From Desulfobacterales bacterium (lineage in GTDB: Bacteria > Desulfobacterota > Desulfobacteria > Desulfobacterales > Desulfosalsimonadaceae): a DNA stretch of 64,000 nt. The translations under genes were made by a program, and so were the position numbers. Numbering within the stretch: position 1 is the stretch's first letter; every line of letters begins with the position of its first letter. Shown piece after piece: positions 9,429-18,226 of the stretch. The stretch spans positions 186,001-250,000 of the forward strand of contig JAXHNP010000002.1 of NCBI GenBank assembly GCA_034520365.1, given 5' to 3'. The notes under the pieces were generated by a model. That model searched no databases. It saw only the letters and a list, made by a program, of their open reading frames with translations, and was not told where the DNA came from.

Positions 9429-10334
9429 ATGGAATTATTTTTTACCCAATTGACCAACGGGCTGGCGGTGGGCGGGATTTATGCCCTGATTGCCCTGGGC
9501 TATACCATGGTCTACGGTGTGTTAAAGCTCATTAACTTTGCCCACGGCGATTTGTTTACCATCGGCGCATATCTTGGGCTGACCCTTTTGACTTCGCTTT
9601 CCCTGACCGATCATCTGGGGCCGGTCGCGGGCGTGCTGCTTTTATCCGTGATGGCCATGGGGCTGGTTGGAGTGATCGGAATCCTGCTTGATCGGGCGGC
9701 GTATAAGCCGCTTCGCACCTCGCCGCGGCTTTCGGCCGTGGTTTCGGCGCTTGGCGCATCCATTGTGTTTTCCAACACGGTTATGCTGGTTTACGGCCCC
9801 AATCCCAAGGTTTATCCGCATGGCATTCTGACCTCCCAGGCCATCCACATTTTCGGCCTTTCCATACCGGTGATGCGGGTTATCATTCTTGCCAGCTGTA
9901 TTATCCTCATGGTGGCGCTGTACACGTTTATCCAGAAGACAAAAATCGGCACGGCCATCCGGGCGGCGGCCATTGACCAGGATGCGGCCCGGCTGATGGG
10001 AATCAATGTGGACCGCGTGATCATGCTGGTGTTTTTCATCGGCCCGGCATTGGGCGGGGCGGCCGGCGTGATGGTGGGGCTTTATTACGGTCAGATAAAT
10101 TTCACCATGGGCTGGATTTACGGACTCAAGGCATTTACTGCTGCGATTTTAGGCGGGATCGGCAACATCCCCGGCGCCATGGTGGGCGGCCTGCTCCTTG
10201 GCGTGATCGAGGCCCTGGGCGCGGCCTATATCTCCATGGCCTGGAAGGATGCGATTGCCTTCGGCGTGTTAATACTGATTCTGATTGTTCGACCCACCGG
10301 ATTGCTGGGCGAACGGGTGGCGGAAAAAATATGA
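9429..10334 (+). CDS. livH: Branched-chain amino-acid ABC transporter permease LivH
   Basis: This inner-membrane permease (301 residues) opens with NGLAVGGIYALIALGYTMVYGVLKLINFAHGD, the signature of LivH-type subunits, and has about eight hydrophobic helices. The conserved AFTAAILGGIGNIPGAMVGG stretch near residue 240 is where the ATPase contacts the permease. It pairs with LivM to form the channel. It follows livK after a 150-base gap occupied by a dispersed repeat. The ribosome site is poor because the repeat abuts the start codon. Confidence 0.93.
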   Translation: MELFFTQLTNGLAVGGIYALIALGYTMVYGVLKLINFAHGDLFTIGAYLGLTLLTSLSLTDHLGPVAGVLLLSVMAMGLVGVIGILLDRAAYKPLRTSPRLSAVVSALGASIVFSNTVMLVYGPNPKVYPHGILTSQAIHIFGLSIPVMRVIILASCIILMVALYTFIQKTKIGTAIRAAAIDQDAARLMGINVDRVIMLVFFIGPALGGAAGVMVGLYYGQINFTMGWIYGLKAFTAAILGGIGNIPGAMVGGLLLGVIEALGAAYISMAWKDAIAFGVLILILIVRPTGLLGERVAEKI

Positions 10335-10336
10335 CT

Positions 10337-10482
10337 GACGGCTTCGTAAAAAGTCCAATATCTTTGTTGCGCTGCATCCCTCGGGATTTCACGTACGAAT
10401 CAGTACGCTGCATCCCTCGGGATTTGCGCGCCGCGATCTTGAACTTTTTTCTTTGCCGTCTCAAAATCGACTTTTTAAGAGT
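10337..10482. repeat. Dispersed repeat family R2, copy A (inside liv operon)
   Basis: About 145 bases fill the livH-livM gap. Inverted ends (AAAAAGTC and GACTTTTT) enclose two direct copies of GCTGCATCCCTCGGGATTT. Other copies are at 36326, 40388 and 59289. Copy D has the same orientation, and copies B and C are inverted. It is non-coding; the reading frame that crosses it is repeated in each copy and has no start context. Confidence 0.85.
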
Positions 10483-10487
10483 CCATC

Positions 10488-11468
10488 ATGACTGATGCCA
10501 GGACAAAGATTCGAAAAACGGTTTATACCCTGGTGGTGGTGTTCTGGATATTCGCGCCGCTGTATCTGAACAACTACTGGACCGATGTGCTAAACAACGT
10601 GGCCATATATGCGGTTCTGGGCCTGTCCTTAAATATCATTCTGGGCTACGGGGGCATGTTTCATATGGGGCATGCCGCGTTTTACGCCATCGGCGCCTAC
10701 ACCACTGCCATTATCAACACCACCTACGGCATTCCCGTGCTCTGGCTGATGCCGCTGGCCGGGATCATGGCGGGTCTTTTCGCTCTGGTGGTGGCAAAGC
10801 CCATTATCCACCTGCGGGGGGATTACCTTCTGATTGTCACCATCGGAATGGTGGAGATCGTGCGGATTGCGCTGATTAACAATGTATTCGGCATAACCGG
10901 CGGCGCCAACGGTATTTTCGGGATATCGAGCCCCAGTATTTTCGGGTATTCCATCAACGGGATCGTGCATACGGGCCAGTTTTTTTATCTCGTCACCGGG
11001 TTTCTGGCGGTCACCATTCTGCTTTTTTATCTGCTGGAGCACTCCCGGTTCGGCCGGGCGCTGAAATATTTGTGCTCCGATGAAATCGCTGCGGAGGGCA
11101 GCGGGATCAACACGGCCGGATACAAGCTGGCCGCTTTTGTGCTGGGTGCGTTCTGGGCGGGCATGACCGGCACCCTGTATGCCTCAAAAATCACCTTTAT
11201 CTCACCGGAATCCTTTTCCTTCTGGGAGTCTGTGGTAATGTTCATGATCGTGATTCTGGGCGGCTCCGGCAGCATCCCGGGCGTGCTTCTGGGCGCAATC
11301 CTGATTATCGGTCTGCCTGAGATATTCCAGGGGCTTCAGCAGTACCGGTTATTGATTTTCGGGCTGGCTCTGGTGGCCATGATGGTTTTTCGGCCGCAAG
11401 GGATTCTGCCGCCAAAGCCGCACGAGTATCCGGTGGAATCGCTTGACGAAAGCGAGGTGTCCCTATGA
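10488..11468 (+). CDS. livM: Branched-chain amino-acid ABC transporter permease LivM
   Basis: This second membrane subunit of the importer (326 residues) is recognised by [31 protein letters not shown] near its start and by [26 protein letters not shown] near residue 245, the ATPase-contact loop of LivM. It has about nine membrane helices. A repeat separates it from livH. Its last four bases (ATGA) overlap the livG start, so translation is probably coupled there. Confidence 0.93.
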   Translation: MTDARTKIRKTVYTLVVVFWIFAPLYLNNYWTDVLNNVAIYAVLGLSLNIILGYGGMFHMGHAAFYAIGAYTTAIINTTYGIPVLWLMPLAGIMAGLFALVVAKPIIHLRGDYLLIVTIGMVEIVRIALINNVFGITGGANGIFGISSPSIFGYSINGIVHTGQFFYLVTGFLAVTILLFYLLEHSRFGRALKYLCSDEIAAEGSGINTAGYKLAAFVLGAFWAGMTGTLYASKITFISPESFSFWESVVMFMIVILGGSGSIPGVLLGAILIIGLPEIFQGLQQYRLLIFGLALVAMMVFRPQGILPPKPHEYPVESLDESEVSL

Positions 11469-12241
11469 ACCTGCTAAGCGTCAACAATGCCACCAAGCGA
11501 TTCGGCGGGCTTGTGGCCGTGGATAAGGTTTCTTTTGATATCCCGGAAGGCTCGGTGTTCGGGATGATCGGGCCGAACGGGGCGGGCAAGACCACGGTAT
11601 TTAATCTGATTACGGGCAATTACAAACTGGACGGCGGGAGTATCGTTTTTGAGGATCAGGATATTACCAATCGGGTCACCCATAAGATCGTCAAACTGGG
11701 CATCGCCCGGACCTTTCAGACCATCCGGCTGTTTGCCAATATGTCGGTGATGGAAAATGTGCTCTCAGGCTATCACTGCCGCATTAAATCCGGGGCGCTG
11801 GCAGCCATGTTCCGGATGCCCTGGCAGTATCAAGAGGAGCGCCGGGCCATGGGAAAAGCGTTTGCAGAGCTTAAATTCGTGGGGCTCGCTGAGCAGGCAA
11901 GGAATCTGGCCCGAAACCTTTCATACGGCAACCAGCGGCTTTTGGAAATCGCCCGGGCCCTGGCTTCCAACCCCCGACTGCTCATTCTGGATGAGCCGGC
12001 CGGCGGTATGAACGAACAGGAGACCGCCAGGCTGGTGGATCTGATTTTCCGGATTCGGGATCGGGGTATTACCGTGCTTTTGATCGAACACGACATGAGC
12101 CTGGTGATGAAGGCCTGTGAATACCTGGTGGTCCTCGAATACGGCAAGAAAATCGCCGAAGGGGTCCCCGAGGCGGTCAAGCAGGATCCGCTCGTGATTG
12201 AAGCATACCTGGGCAGTGAGGATGAAAACGATGATTTGTAG
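11465..12241 (+). CDS. livG: Branched-chain amino-acid ABC transporter ATPase LivG
   Basis: This is an ABC ATPase (258 residues) with Walker [11 protein letters not shown]-loop region RTFQTIRLF, the signature [15 protein letters not shown] (a Y replaces the usual G, common in LivG), Walker [11 protein letters not shown] and a switch His in LIEHDM. The C-terminal VIEAYLGSE is the LivG/BCA tail. It works on the cytoplasmic face with LivF. It overlaps livM by four bases and ends 11 bases before livF. Confidence 0.94.
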   Translation: MNLLSVNNATKRFGGLVAVDKVSFDIPEGSVFGMIGPNGAGKTTVFNLITGNYKLDGGSIVFEDQDITNRVTHKIVKLGIARTFQTIRLFANMSVMENVLSGYHCRIKSGALAAMFRMPWQYQEERRAMGKAFAELKFVGLAEQARNLARNLSYGNQRLLEIARALASNPRLLILDEPAGGMNEQETARLVDLIFRIRDRGITVLLIEHDMSLVMKACEYLVVLEYGKKIAEGVPEAVKQDPLVIEAYLGSEDENDDL

Positions 12242-12252
12242 GAGCGCTTGGG

Positions 12253-12966
12253 ATGCTGCTTGAAGTTAAAAATCTGGAGGTCAACTACGGCAATGTCCGC
12301 GCCCTTCACGGGATCGATTTGACAGTGGGTGAGGGTGAGATCGTCACCATTTTGGGCGCCAACGGCGCGGGCAAATCCACCACGCTGAACGCCATCTGCG
12401 GGCTGGTCAAGCCCCGGGCCGGGGAGGTGTATTTTGCGGGCGAGGCCATCCACCGGCTGCCCTCCTATAAAGTGGTAGCCAAAAAGATAACCCAGGCACC
12501 CGAAGGCCGACGGGTCTTTGGCACCCTGACGGTTCAGGAAAACTTGAATCTGGGGGCATTTACTTCGAAGAATCCGCAGCGGATTAAAAACAGCCTGGAA
12601 TGGATTTTTGAATTGTTTCCGCGGTTAAAGGAGCGGCAGAACCAGCTGGCCGGCACGCTCTCCGGCGGAGAGCAGCAGATGCTCGCCATTGGCCGGGCGC
12701 TTATGTCAAACCCCAGGCTTTTGCTGCTCGATGAGCCAAGCCTGGGCCTTGCGCCCGTGCTGGTGCGCCAGATATTTAAAACCATCCGCCAGATCAATGA
12801 GGCCGGCGTCACGGTGATTCTAGTGGAGCAGAATGCGCGAATTGCCTTAAAACTCGCCCATCGCGGCTATGTCATGGAGGTCGGCAATATTGTGATGTCT
12901 GATACGGCCGGCGCCCTGCTTGAAGATCCGGATGTGGTCCAGGCTTACCTGGGCGGCGCGGGATAG
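12253..12966 (+). CDS. livF: Branched-chain amino-acid ABC transporter ATPase LivF
   Basis: This ABC ATPase (237 residues) has Walker A GANGAGKST, signature LSGGEQQMLAIGRAL, Walker B LLLLDEPSLGLAP and the switch region VILVEQN, ending VQAYLGGAG as LivF proteins do. An AGGAG ribosome site overlaps the end of livG. It completes a full five-gene importer, and the next gene starts only 26 bases on, so putA is probably co-transcribed. Confidence 0.94.
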   Translation: MLLEVKNLEVNYGNVRALHGIDLTVGEGEIVTILGANGAGKSTTLNAICGLVKPRAGEVYFAGEAIHRLPSYKVVAKKITQAPEGRRVFGTLTVQENLNLGAFTSKNPQRIKNSLEWIFELFPRLKERQNQLAGTLSGGEQQMLAIGRALMSNPRLLLLDEPSLGLAPVLVRQIFKTIRQINEAGVTVILVEQNARIALKLAHRGYVMEVGNIVMSDTAGALLEDPDVVQAYLGGAG

Positions 12967-12992
12967 CCATATTTTTTAACGGAGCCACCACA

Positions 12993-15900
12993 ATGACGAA
13001 TACCATTGATTATCAAAAAATTGAACAGCAAGCCGTGGATCTGGCCGCCCAATGGCAGGATCGGGCCAACCGGCTGCTGACCTCAGAAGAAAAGGCCATC
13101 CAGGAGCAGATGCGCCATCTCCTTACCAATCCTTTAGACAAGGTGGTGCTCACCCGGATGATCGATCAGTGCTTCCGCTCCCATGACAATGACCGGGTGG
13201 CGGACCAGGTCAATCATCTGCTCCGCGAATACGGGGTTCCCAACTTTTTTTCCCGGGTGGAGCGGCTGCTGATTCAGATGTTTATGGGACTGGGCCGGTA
13301 TTTTCCGGATGTATCCGTACCGCGGATGGTCGATAAGATGCGCATGTCTTCATCCCGGGCCATTATCCCCGGCGAGCATAAGCCGCTGCACACCCATCTT
13401 GAGAAAAGAAAAGCCCAGGGCGTTCGGATGAATATCAATCACCTGGGCGAGGCGTTGTTAGGGGAAGAGGAGGCCCGGCGCCGGCTGGATACCTATATTC
13501 AGGATATGCGGGACCCGGATATTGAATACATCTCGGTTAAAATCTCCACATTGTATTCCCAGATTTCATCGCTGGCGTTCGAGCACACCGTATCCGTCAT
13601 GGTGGAGCGGCTGACCAAGCTTATCCGGGTGGCCAAAGAGAATTTTTTTACCCGAAAGTCCGGGGAGCAGGTGCCTAAGATCGTCAATATGGACATGGAG
13701 GAATACCGGGATCTTGATATCACCTATGAGTCGTTTGTCCGAACGCTTGAAAAGGATGAGTTCAAAGATTATTCCGCAGGCATCGTGCTGCAGGCTTATG
13801 TGCCGGATGCATACAGGCTGCAGCAGAAATTAACGGAATGGGCCAAAGAGCGGGTGGCAAATGGCGGGGCGCCGGTCAAACTTCGGATTGTGAAGGGTGC
13901 CAACATGGAGGTGGAGCAGATCGAGTCCTCGCATTTTAACTGGCCGCTCGCCCCCTATGACAACAAACTGGATGTGGATGCCAACTACAAGCGGATGCTG
14001 CAGTATGCCATGCAGCCGGAGAATATCCGGGCCGTGCACCTGGGCGTGGCCTCTCATAACCTCTTCGAACTGGCCTATGCCCATGAACTGGGCCATGCCC
14101 TGGCCGTGACCGACTATTTCTGGTTTGAGATGCTTGAGGGGATGGCCGATCATGTGCGCCGGTCCCTTCAGGAGAGCGTCAAGGACATCCTCCTGTACGC
14201 GCCGGTGGCCGCTAGGGAGGATTTTATCAATGCCATCGCCTATCTGATCCGCCGTCTGGATGAGAACACATCACCGGAGAACTTTTTGAGATACGCCCCG
14301 CATCTCACCACCGATTCCGAGGCATGGGGGTTTCTGCGCAATCAGTTCCTGGCCTCCTGCCGGCAGATCGCGCAGGCGCCGGATACCCCCAATCGGGTCC
14401 AGGACCGGAATACGGAAGTATTTGACGAAAACATGGGCTCCTATTGGACGGGTCGTTTCACCAATGAGCCGGATACGGACTGGGCCATAAGCGCCAACCG
14501 GATATGGGCGGAGACTATCCGGGATAAATGGATGAAAAGCGGGGCGGATGCGCCCATCCAGGTCCCGGTTGTGGTGGCCGGGGAGGAGCGTTTTGAGGAA
14601 TGCCAGACCAGAGAAATCATAGATGTGCCGAGGTATGAGGAAAAGGGCGGCAAACGGATCGTCACGGCCAAGTATGCCATGGCAGGTGCCGAGGATATTG
14701 ACAGGGCGGTTCAAATTGCCCGGCAGGACCCGGACGGCTGGCGGCAGAAAAGTCTGGATGAGCGCCACCGGATTTTAGACCGCGCGGCCCATGAAATCCG
14801 AAAGGCCCGGGGCGATTTGATCGGCGCGGCCTCTGCCAACTGGGGCAAGATTTTTACCGAAAGCGATCCCGAGGTGTCCGAGGCCATCGACTTTGTTGAA
14901 CTCTATGCGCATACGGCCCATATTTATGAAGATGCGCCCAATTTGACATGCGCGCCCAAAGGCGTGGGGCTGGTTTTGACGCCCTGGAATTTTCCCATTG
15001 CCATTCCCTGCGGCGGGGTGGCGGCATCCCTTGCGGCCGGCAATACGGTGCTGTTTAAACCGGCGTCTGCGGCGGTGCTTACAGCCTGGGAGCTGGTCCA
15101 GTGTTTCTACCGGGCCGGGGTTTCCAAAAATGCGCTGCAGTTTGTTCCCTGCTCCGGCGGGGAGGTGGGCAGCCGGCTGACCAATCATCCGGATATTGAC
15201 TACATCATTTTGACCGGCGGCACGGAAACCGGGATGCAGATATTAAATGACCGGCCGGATATCCAGCTGGCCGCGGAGACCGGGGGCAAGAACGCCACCA
15301 TCGTCACCGACATGTCCGACCGGGATCAGGCGATTAAAAACATTATCCACTCCGCGTTTTCAAACTCCGGTCAGAAGTGCAGCGCCACCTCGCTTCTGAT
15401 TCTTGAAAAGGAGGTCTATGATGACAAGGAGTTCCGCCGGCAGCTTGTGGATGCGGCCAAAAGCTATAAAACCGGCTCCTGCTGGGAGTTTGAGAATAAG
15501 ATGGGGGCGATTATCTCCCCGCCAAAGGGCGATCTCCTGCGGGCACTGACCACCCTTGAGAAAGGCGAATCCTGGGCCTTAAAGCCGGAGCAGATCGGGG
15601 ATAATCCCTATCTCTGGACCCCGGGAATCAAATGGGATGTGCAGCCCGGCAGCTATACCCACATGACCGAGTTCTTCGGCCCGGTGATAGGCGCGATGCG
15701 GGCGGAAAACCTGGATCATGCGATTGAACTGGTCAACCAGCCCGGCTACGGACTGACCTCGGGCTTAGAGAGCCTGGATCGGCGGGAGCAGCGAAAATGG
15801 AAATCCAGTATCAAGGCGGGCAACCTCTACATCAACAGAGGGACCACCGGGGCAATTGTATTGCGCCAGCCGTTCGGCGGCATGGGCAAGTCCGCCCTGG

Positions 15901-16613
15901 GCGCGGGCATTAAGGCCGGAAGCCCAAACTACGTGTACCAGTTTATGGATGTCCGGGAAACCGGATATCCGGCGTTCGGCGATATCCAGAAAGAAACCCG
16001 GCTTCTGCGGCTGGCCAATGAGTGGGAAATCGATTGCCGGTGGCACCGCTTTTCCGAAGACATCGCCGAAGATATGGAAAAGGCCGTGCGGGCCATCAAG
16101 AGTTACGTATATCAATGGGAAAATGAGTTCGGCCGGGAACATGATTTTTTCAACCTGCGCGGGCAGGACAACCATTTCCGCTATCTGCCCAAAGGCCGGG
16201 TGGCTATCCGCATCCATCCGGATGATTCGCTCTTCGAGGTTTTGGCCCGAATCGCGGCGGCCCGCATTGCCCGGTGCAATCCGATTATCAGCCTCCCGCC
16301 CGGGCTTTCCAGCCGGGTAACCGAATTTTTAAACGGCAAGGAGGGAGAACGTCTGGTCGAGGATGCGCTGGTGGCGGAGCAGACCGATGAAGAGCTCTGC
16401 GGCATCATTGCCAAGATTCACCGTATCCGCTATGCCGCACCGGAGCGGGTGCCCAAGGCGGTTTATGAGAAGGCGGCGGAAACCGGGTTTTACGTGTCCC
16501 GGGCGCCCGTCTACATGGAGGGCCGGCTGGAGCTGCTGCAGTATATCCAGGAACAGGCGGTTTCCAATAACTACCATCGGTATGGCAATTTAGGCGAGCG
16601 CTCCCAGCTGTAG
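12993..16613 (+). CDS. putA: Bifunctional proline dehydrogenase / delta-1-pyrroline-5-carboxylate dehydrogenase
   Basis: This 1206-residue protein oxidises proline to glutamate in two steps. Residues of about 100-450 form the FAD-dependent proline dehydrogenase barrel (for example LRIVKGANMEVEQ and HLGVASHNLFELA). Residues of about 530-1010 form an aldehyde dehydrogenase with the NAD-binding region LTPWNFPIA, general base Glu762 (AAETGGKN) and nucleophile Cys796 (NSGQKCSA). A further 190 residues follow. There is no N-terminal ribbon-helix-helix domain, so unlike E. coli PutA it should not repress its own gene. GGAG lies nine bases before the ATG. Its position at the end of the liv operon suggests that imported amino acid feeds straight into catabolism. 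Confidence 0.93.
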   Translation: MTNTIDYQKIEQQAVDLAAQWQDRANRLLTSEEKAIQEQMRHLLTNPLDKVVLTRMIDQCFRSHDNDRVADQVNHLLREYGVPNFFSRVERLLIQMFMGLGRYFPDVSVPRMVDKMRMSSSRAIIPGEHKPLHTHLEKRKAQGVRMNINHLGEALLGEEEARRRLDTYIQDMRDPDIEYISVKISTLYSQISSLAFEHTVSVMVERLTKLIRVAKENFFTRKSGEQVPKIVNMDMEEYRDLDITYESFVRTLEKDEFKDYSAGIVLQAYVPDAYRLQQKLTEWAKERVANGGAPVKLRIVKGANMEVEQIESSHFNWPLAPYDNKLDVDANYKRMLQYAMQPENIRAVHLGVASHNLFELAYAHELGHALAVTDYFWFEMLEGMADHVRRSLQESVKDILLYAPVAAREDFINAIAYLIRRLDENTSPENFLRYAPHLTTDSEAWGFLRNQFLASCRQIAQAPDTPNRVQDRNTEVFDENMGSYWTGRFTNEPDTDWAISANRIWAETIRDKWMKSGADAPIQVPVVVAGEERFEECQTREIIDVPRYEEKGGKRIVTAKYAMAGAEDIDRAVQIARQDPDGWRQKSLDERHRILDRAAHEIRKARGDLIGAASANWGKIFTESDPEVSEAIDFVELYAHTAHIYEDAPNLTCAPKGVGLVLTPWNFPIAIPCGGVAASLAAGNTVLFKPASAAVLTAWELVQCFYRAGVSKNALQFVPCSGGEVGSRLTNHPDIDYIILTGGTETGMQILNDRPDIQLAAETGGKNATIVTDMSDRDQAIKNIIHSAFSNSGQKCSATSLLILEKEVYDDKEFRRQLVDAAKSYKTGSCWEFENKMGAIISPPKGDLLRALTTLEKGESWALKPEQIGDNPYLWTPGIKWDVQPGSYTHMTEFFGPVIGAMRAENLDHAIELVNQPGYGLTSGLESLDRREQRKWKSSIKAGNLYINRGTTGAIVLRQPFGGMGKSALGAGIKAGSPNYVYQFMDVRETGYPAFGDIQKETRLLRLANEWEIDCRWHRFSEDIAEDMEKAVRAIKSYVYQWENEFGREHDFFNLRGQDNHFRYLPKGRVAIRIHPDDSLFEVLARIAAARIARCNPIISLPPGLSSRVTEFLNGKEGERLVEDALVAEQTDEELCGIIAKIHRIRYAAPERVPKAVYEKAAETGFYVSRAPVYMEGRLELLQYIQEQAVSNNYHRYGNLGERSQL

Positions 16614-16747
16614 GGTTTTATACGTTGACAACCTTTTTTAGCTTTACATCGGCCCCTTTCTGTAAGTAAAGTGCCGGAAGAAGCAGATAAATTTCAAATC
16701 CCGGGCAATACAATCAGAAGTCATTTGAACCGTTTAACCTGGCCGAT

Positions 16748-18226
16748 ATGTTCAAAAACCCCAAAATATCGAGACGGATCACCCTGATCCTCGTATATGG
16801 CCGGCCGCCGCTGGTGTTTGCCGGTATGGTGTGCGCCATTGGGGTGATGCTGACCCGCAATACCTGGCTCTATTCCACCGGTGCGCTGTTTCTGTTTGCC
16901 TCGATGATGTTTGATCTGGTGGATGGCTGGTTTGCGGCCCGGTTCAGCCGAAATACCGCATTTGCCCAGCTGGCCGACCGGATCATGGACCGGATCGTCT
17001 ATTCGATCGTGTTTCCGCTGGTGGCGGTGGGTATGATGTGGCGGCTGCTCTTTAGCGTTCCCGAGCATACCCGGCTGGAACTGCTGCACGCCATATTTAT
17101 TCTGATTGTCTGTGTAACCGTTCTGGTACGGGATAATTTTGCCCGGTTTATGCGCGATTTTGCCTCGCAGTATGGACAGGAGCCCGGACTGCGGGAACTC
17201 AACCGGCTGCGCACCATTGTGGCCGCCCCGCTGGGCCTTTTGCTGTATGTGCATGCGTTTTATATTCCCGCCCCGGGAGCGCTGTTCGGCATTTACGAGT
17301 CACTGACCTGGCTGGGCACCCTGCCGGTGCGCCATCTGTTTGTCATTGAAATCCTTTTTCTGATCATCAATTTCGGCTCTATTGCCGGGTATTGCCGAAA
17401 ATACGGCAATTACTGTCTGGATGCCCTGTGTGAGGATGATGAACTCCTCCGGCGCCGGATTCTCTCCGTCTTTCCCAATGCGCTCACCGTGATGAATGCC
17501 ATGATGGGGATGCTGGCGGTTTTTTTTGCCTACCAGGGCAAATTCACAGAATCCTATCTGCTGCTGATCGGCGCGGCCATATTTGACAAGCTTGACGGGG
17601 CCATGGCCAGAAAACTGGGGCTGACCGAGCCGCTGCCCGGCACCTCCCATATGCAGAATGTCACCCTTGGCGGCATTTTGGATGATATTGCCGACGGGGT
17701 GAGTTTCTGCATTGCCCCGGGCTGGATTTTTTACATATGCCTGTCGGGTTATCCCGAAACGGGCCTGTTCGGGCTTACCCCGGCGATTCCCGCCCTTGTC
17801 TACGTGCTGGCCGGCTTTGCCCGCCTCATCTATTTTACCACGGACAGAAGCCCGATCCCCGGGTTTTTCAAGGGGATGCCCACACCGGCGGGCGCTCTGT
17901 TTGTGACCGCCCCGCTTTTGATCCTAAGCCGCGGCGATATTATGGGAACGGATTGGGGAAACGGGATCGCGGTGTTTTCTTACGGGTTGATGTTTTTTAG
18001 CGCCTTGATCATGAACCTGTATCCGGTAAAATATATTCACATCGGCCGGTTCATGGACAGAAACCCCTGGTTTACCTGGGTGAATCTGGTTCTGATGCTG
18101 ATTTTCGTCTTCACCCCGTATTTCGGTTACCTGGTATTTTTACAGATGGCGCTTTATGTCCTCTCCCCGTTTATCACATGGCAGATCGATGCCCGCACCG
18201 CGGCCATGGAATCCAGAAAAGACTAG
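16748..18226 (+). CDS. Tandem CDP-alcohol phosphatidyltransferase-domain membrane protein
   Basis: The 492-residue protein is mostly membrane helix and has two CDP-alcohol phosphotransferase motifs. The second, near residue 280, starts DKLDGAMARKLG and after an insertion of about 14 residues ends GGILDDIAD, so it keeps all four Asp, the Arg and the Gly. The first, near residue 58, reads DLVDGWFAARF..AQLADRIMD: it keeps the four Asp, but the usual Arg (AR) is out of register and the Gly is Ala. This suggests one active and one altered domain in the same chain. Known single-domain relatives make phospholipids such as phosphatidylserine or phosphatidylglycerol phosphate; the acceptor here is unknown. 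The ribosome site is weak. The 134 bases before it show no clear feature. Confidence 0.8.
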   Translation: MFKNPKISRRITLILVYGRPPLVFAGMVCAIGVMLTRNTWLYSTGALFLFASMMFDLVDGWFAARFSRNTAFAQLADRIMDRIVYSIVFPLVAVGMMWRLLFSVPEHTRLELLHAIFILIVCVTVLVRDNFARFMRDFASQYGQEPGLRELNRLRTIVAAPLGLLLYVHAFYIPAPGALFGIYESLTWLGTLPVRHLFVIEILFLIINFGSIAGYCRKYGNYCLDALCEDDELLRRRILSVFPNALTVMNAMMGMLAVFFAYQGKFTESYLLLIGAAIFDKLDGAMARKLGLTEPLPGTSHMQNVTLGGILDDIADGVSFCIAPGWIFYICLSGYPETGLFGLTPAIPALVYVLAGFARLIYFTTDRSPIPGFFKGMPTPAGALFVTAPLLILSRGDIMGTDWGNGIAVFSYGLMFFSALIMNLYPVKYIHIGRFMDRNPWFTWVNLVLMLIFVFTPYFGYLVFLQMALYVLSPFITWQIDARTAAMESRKD

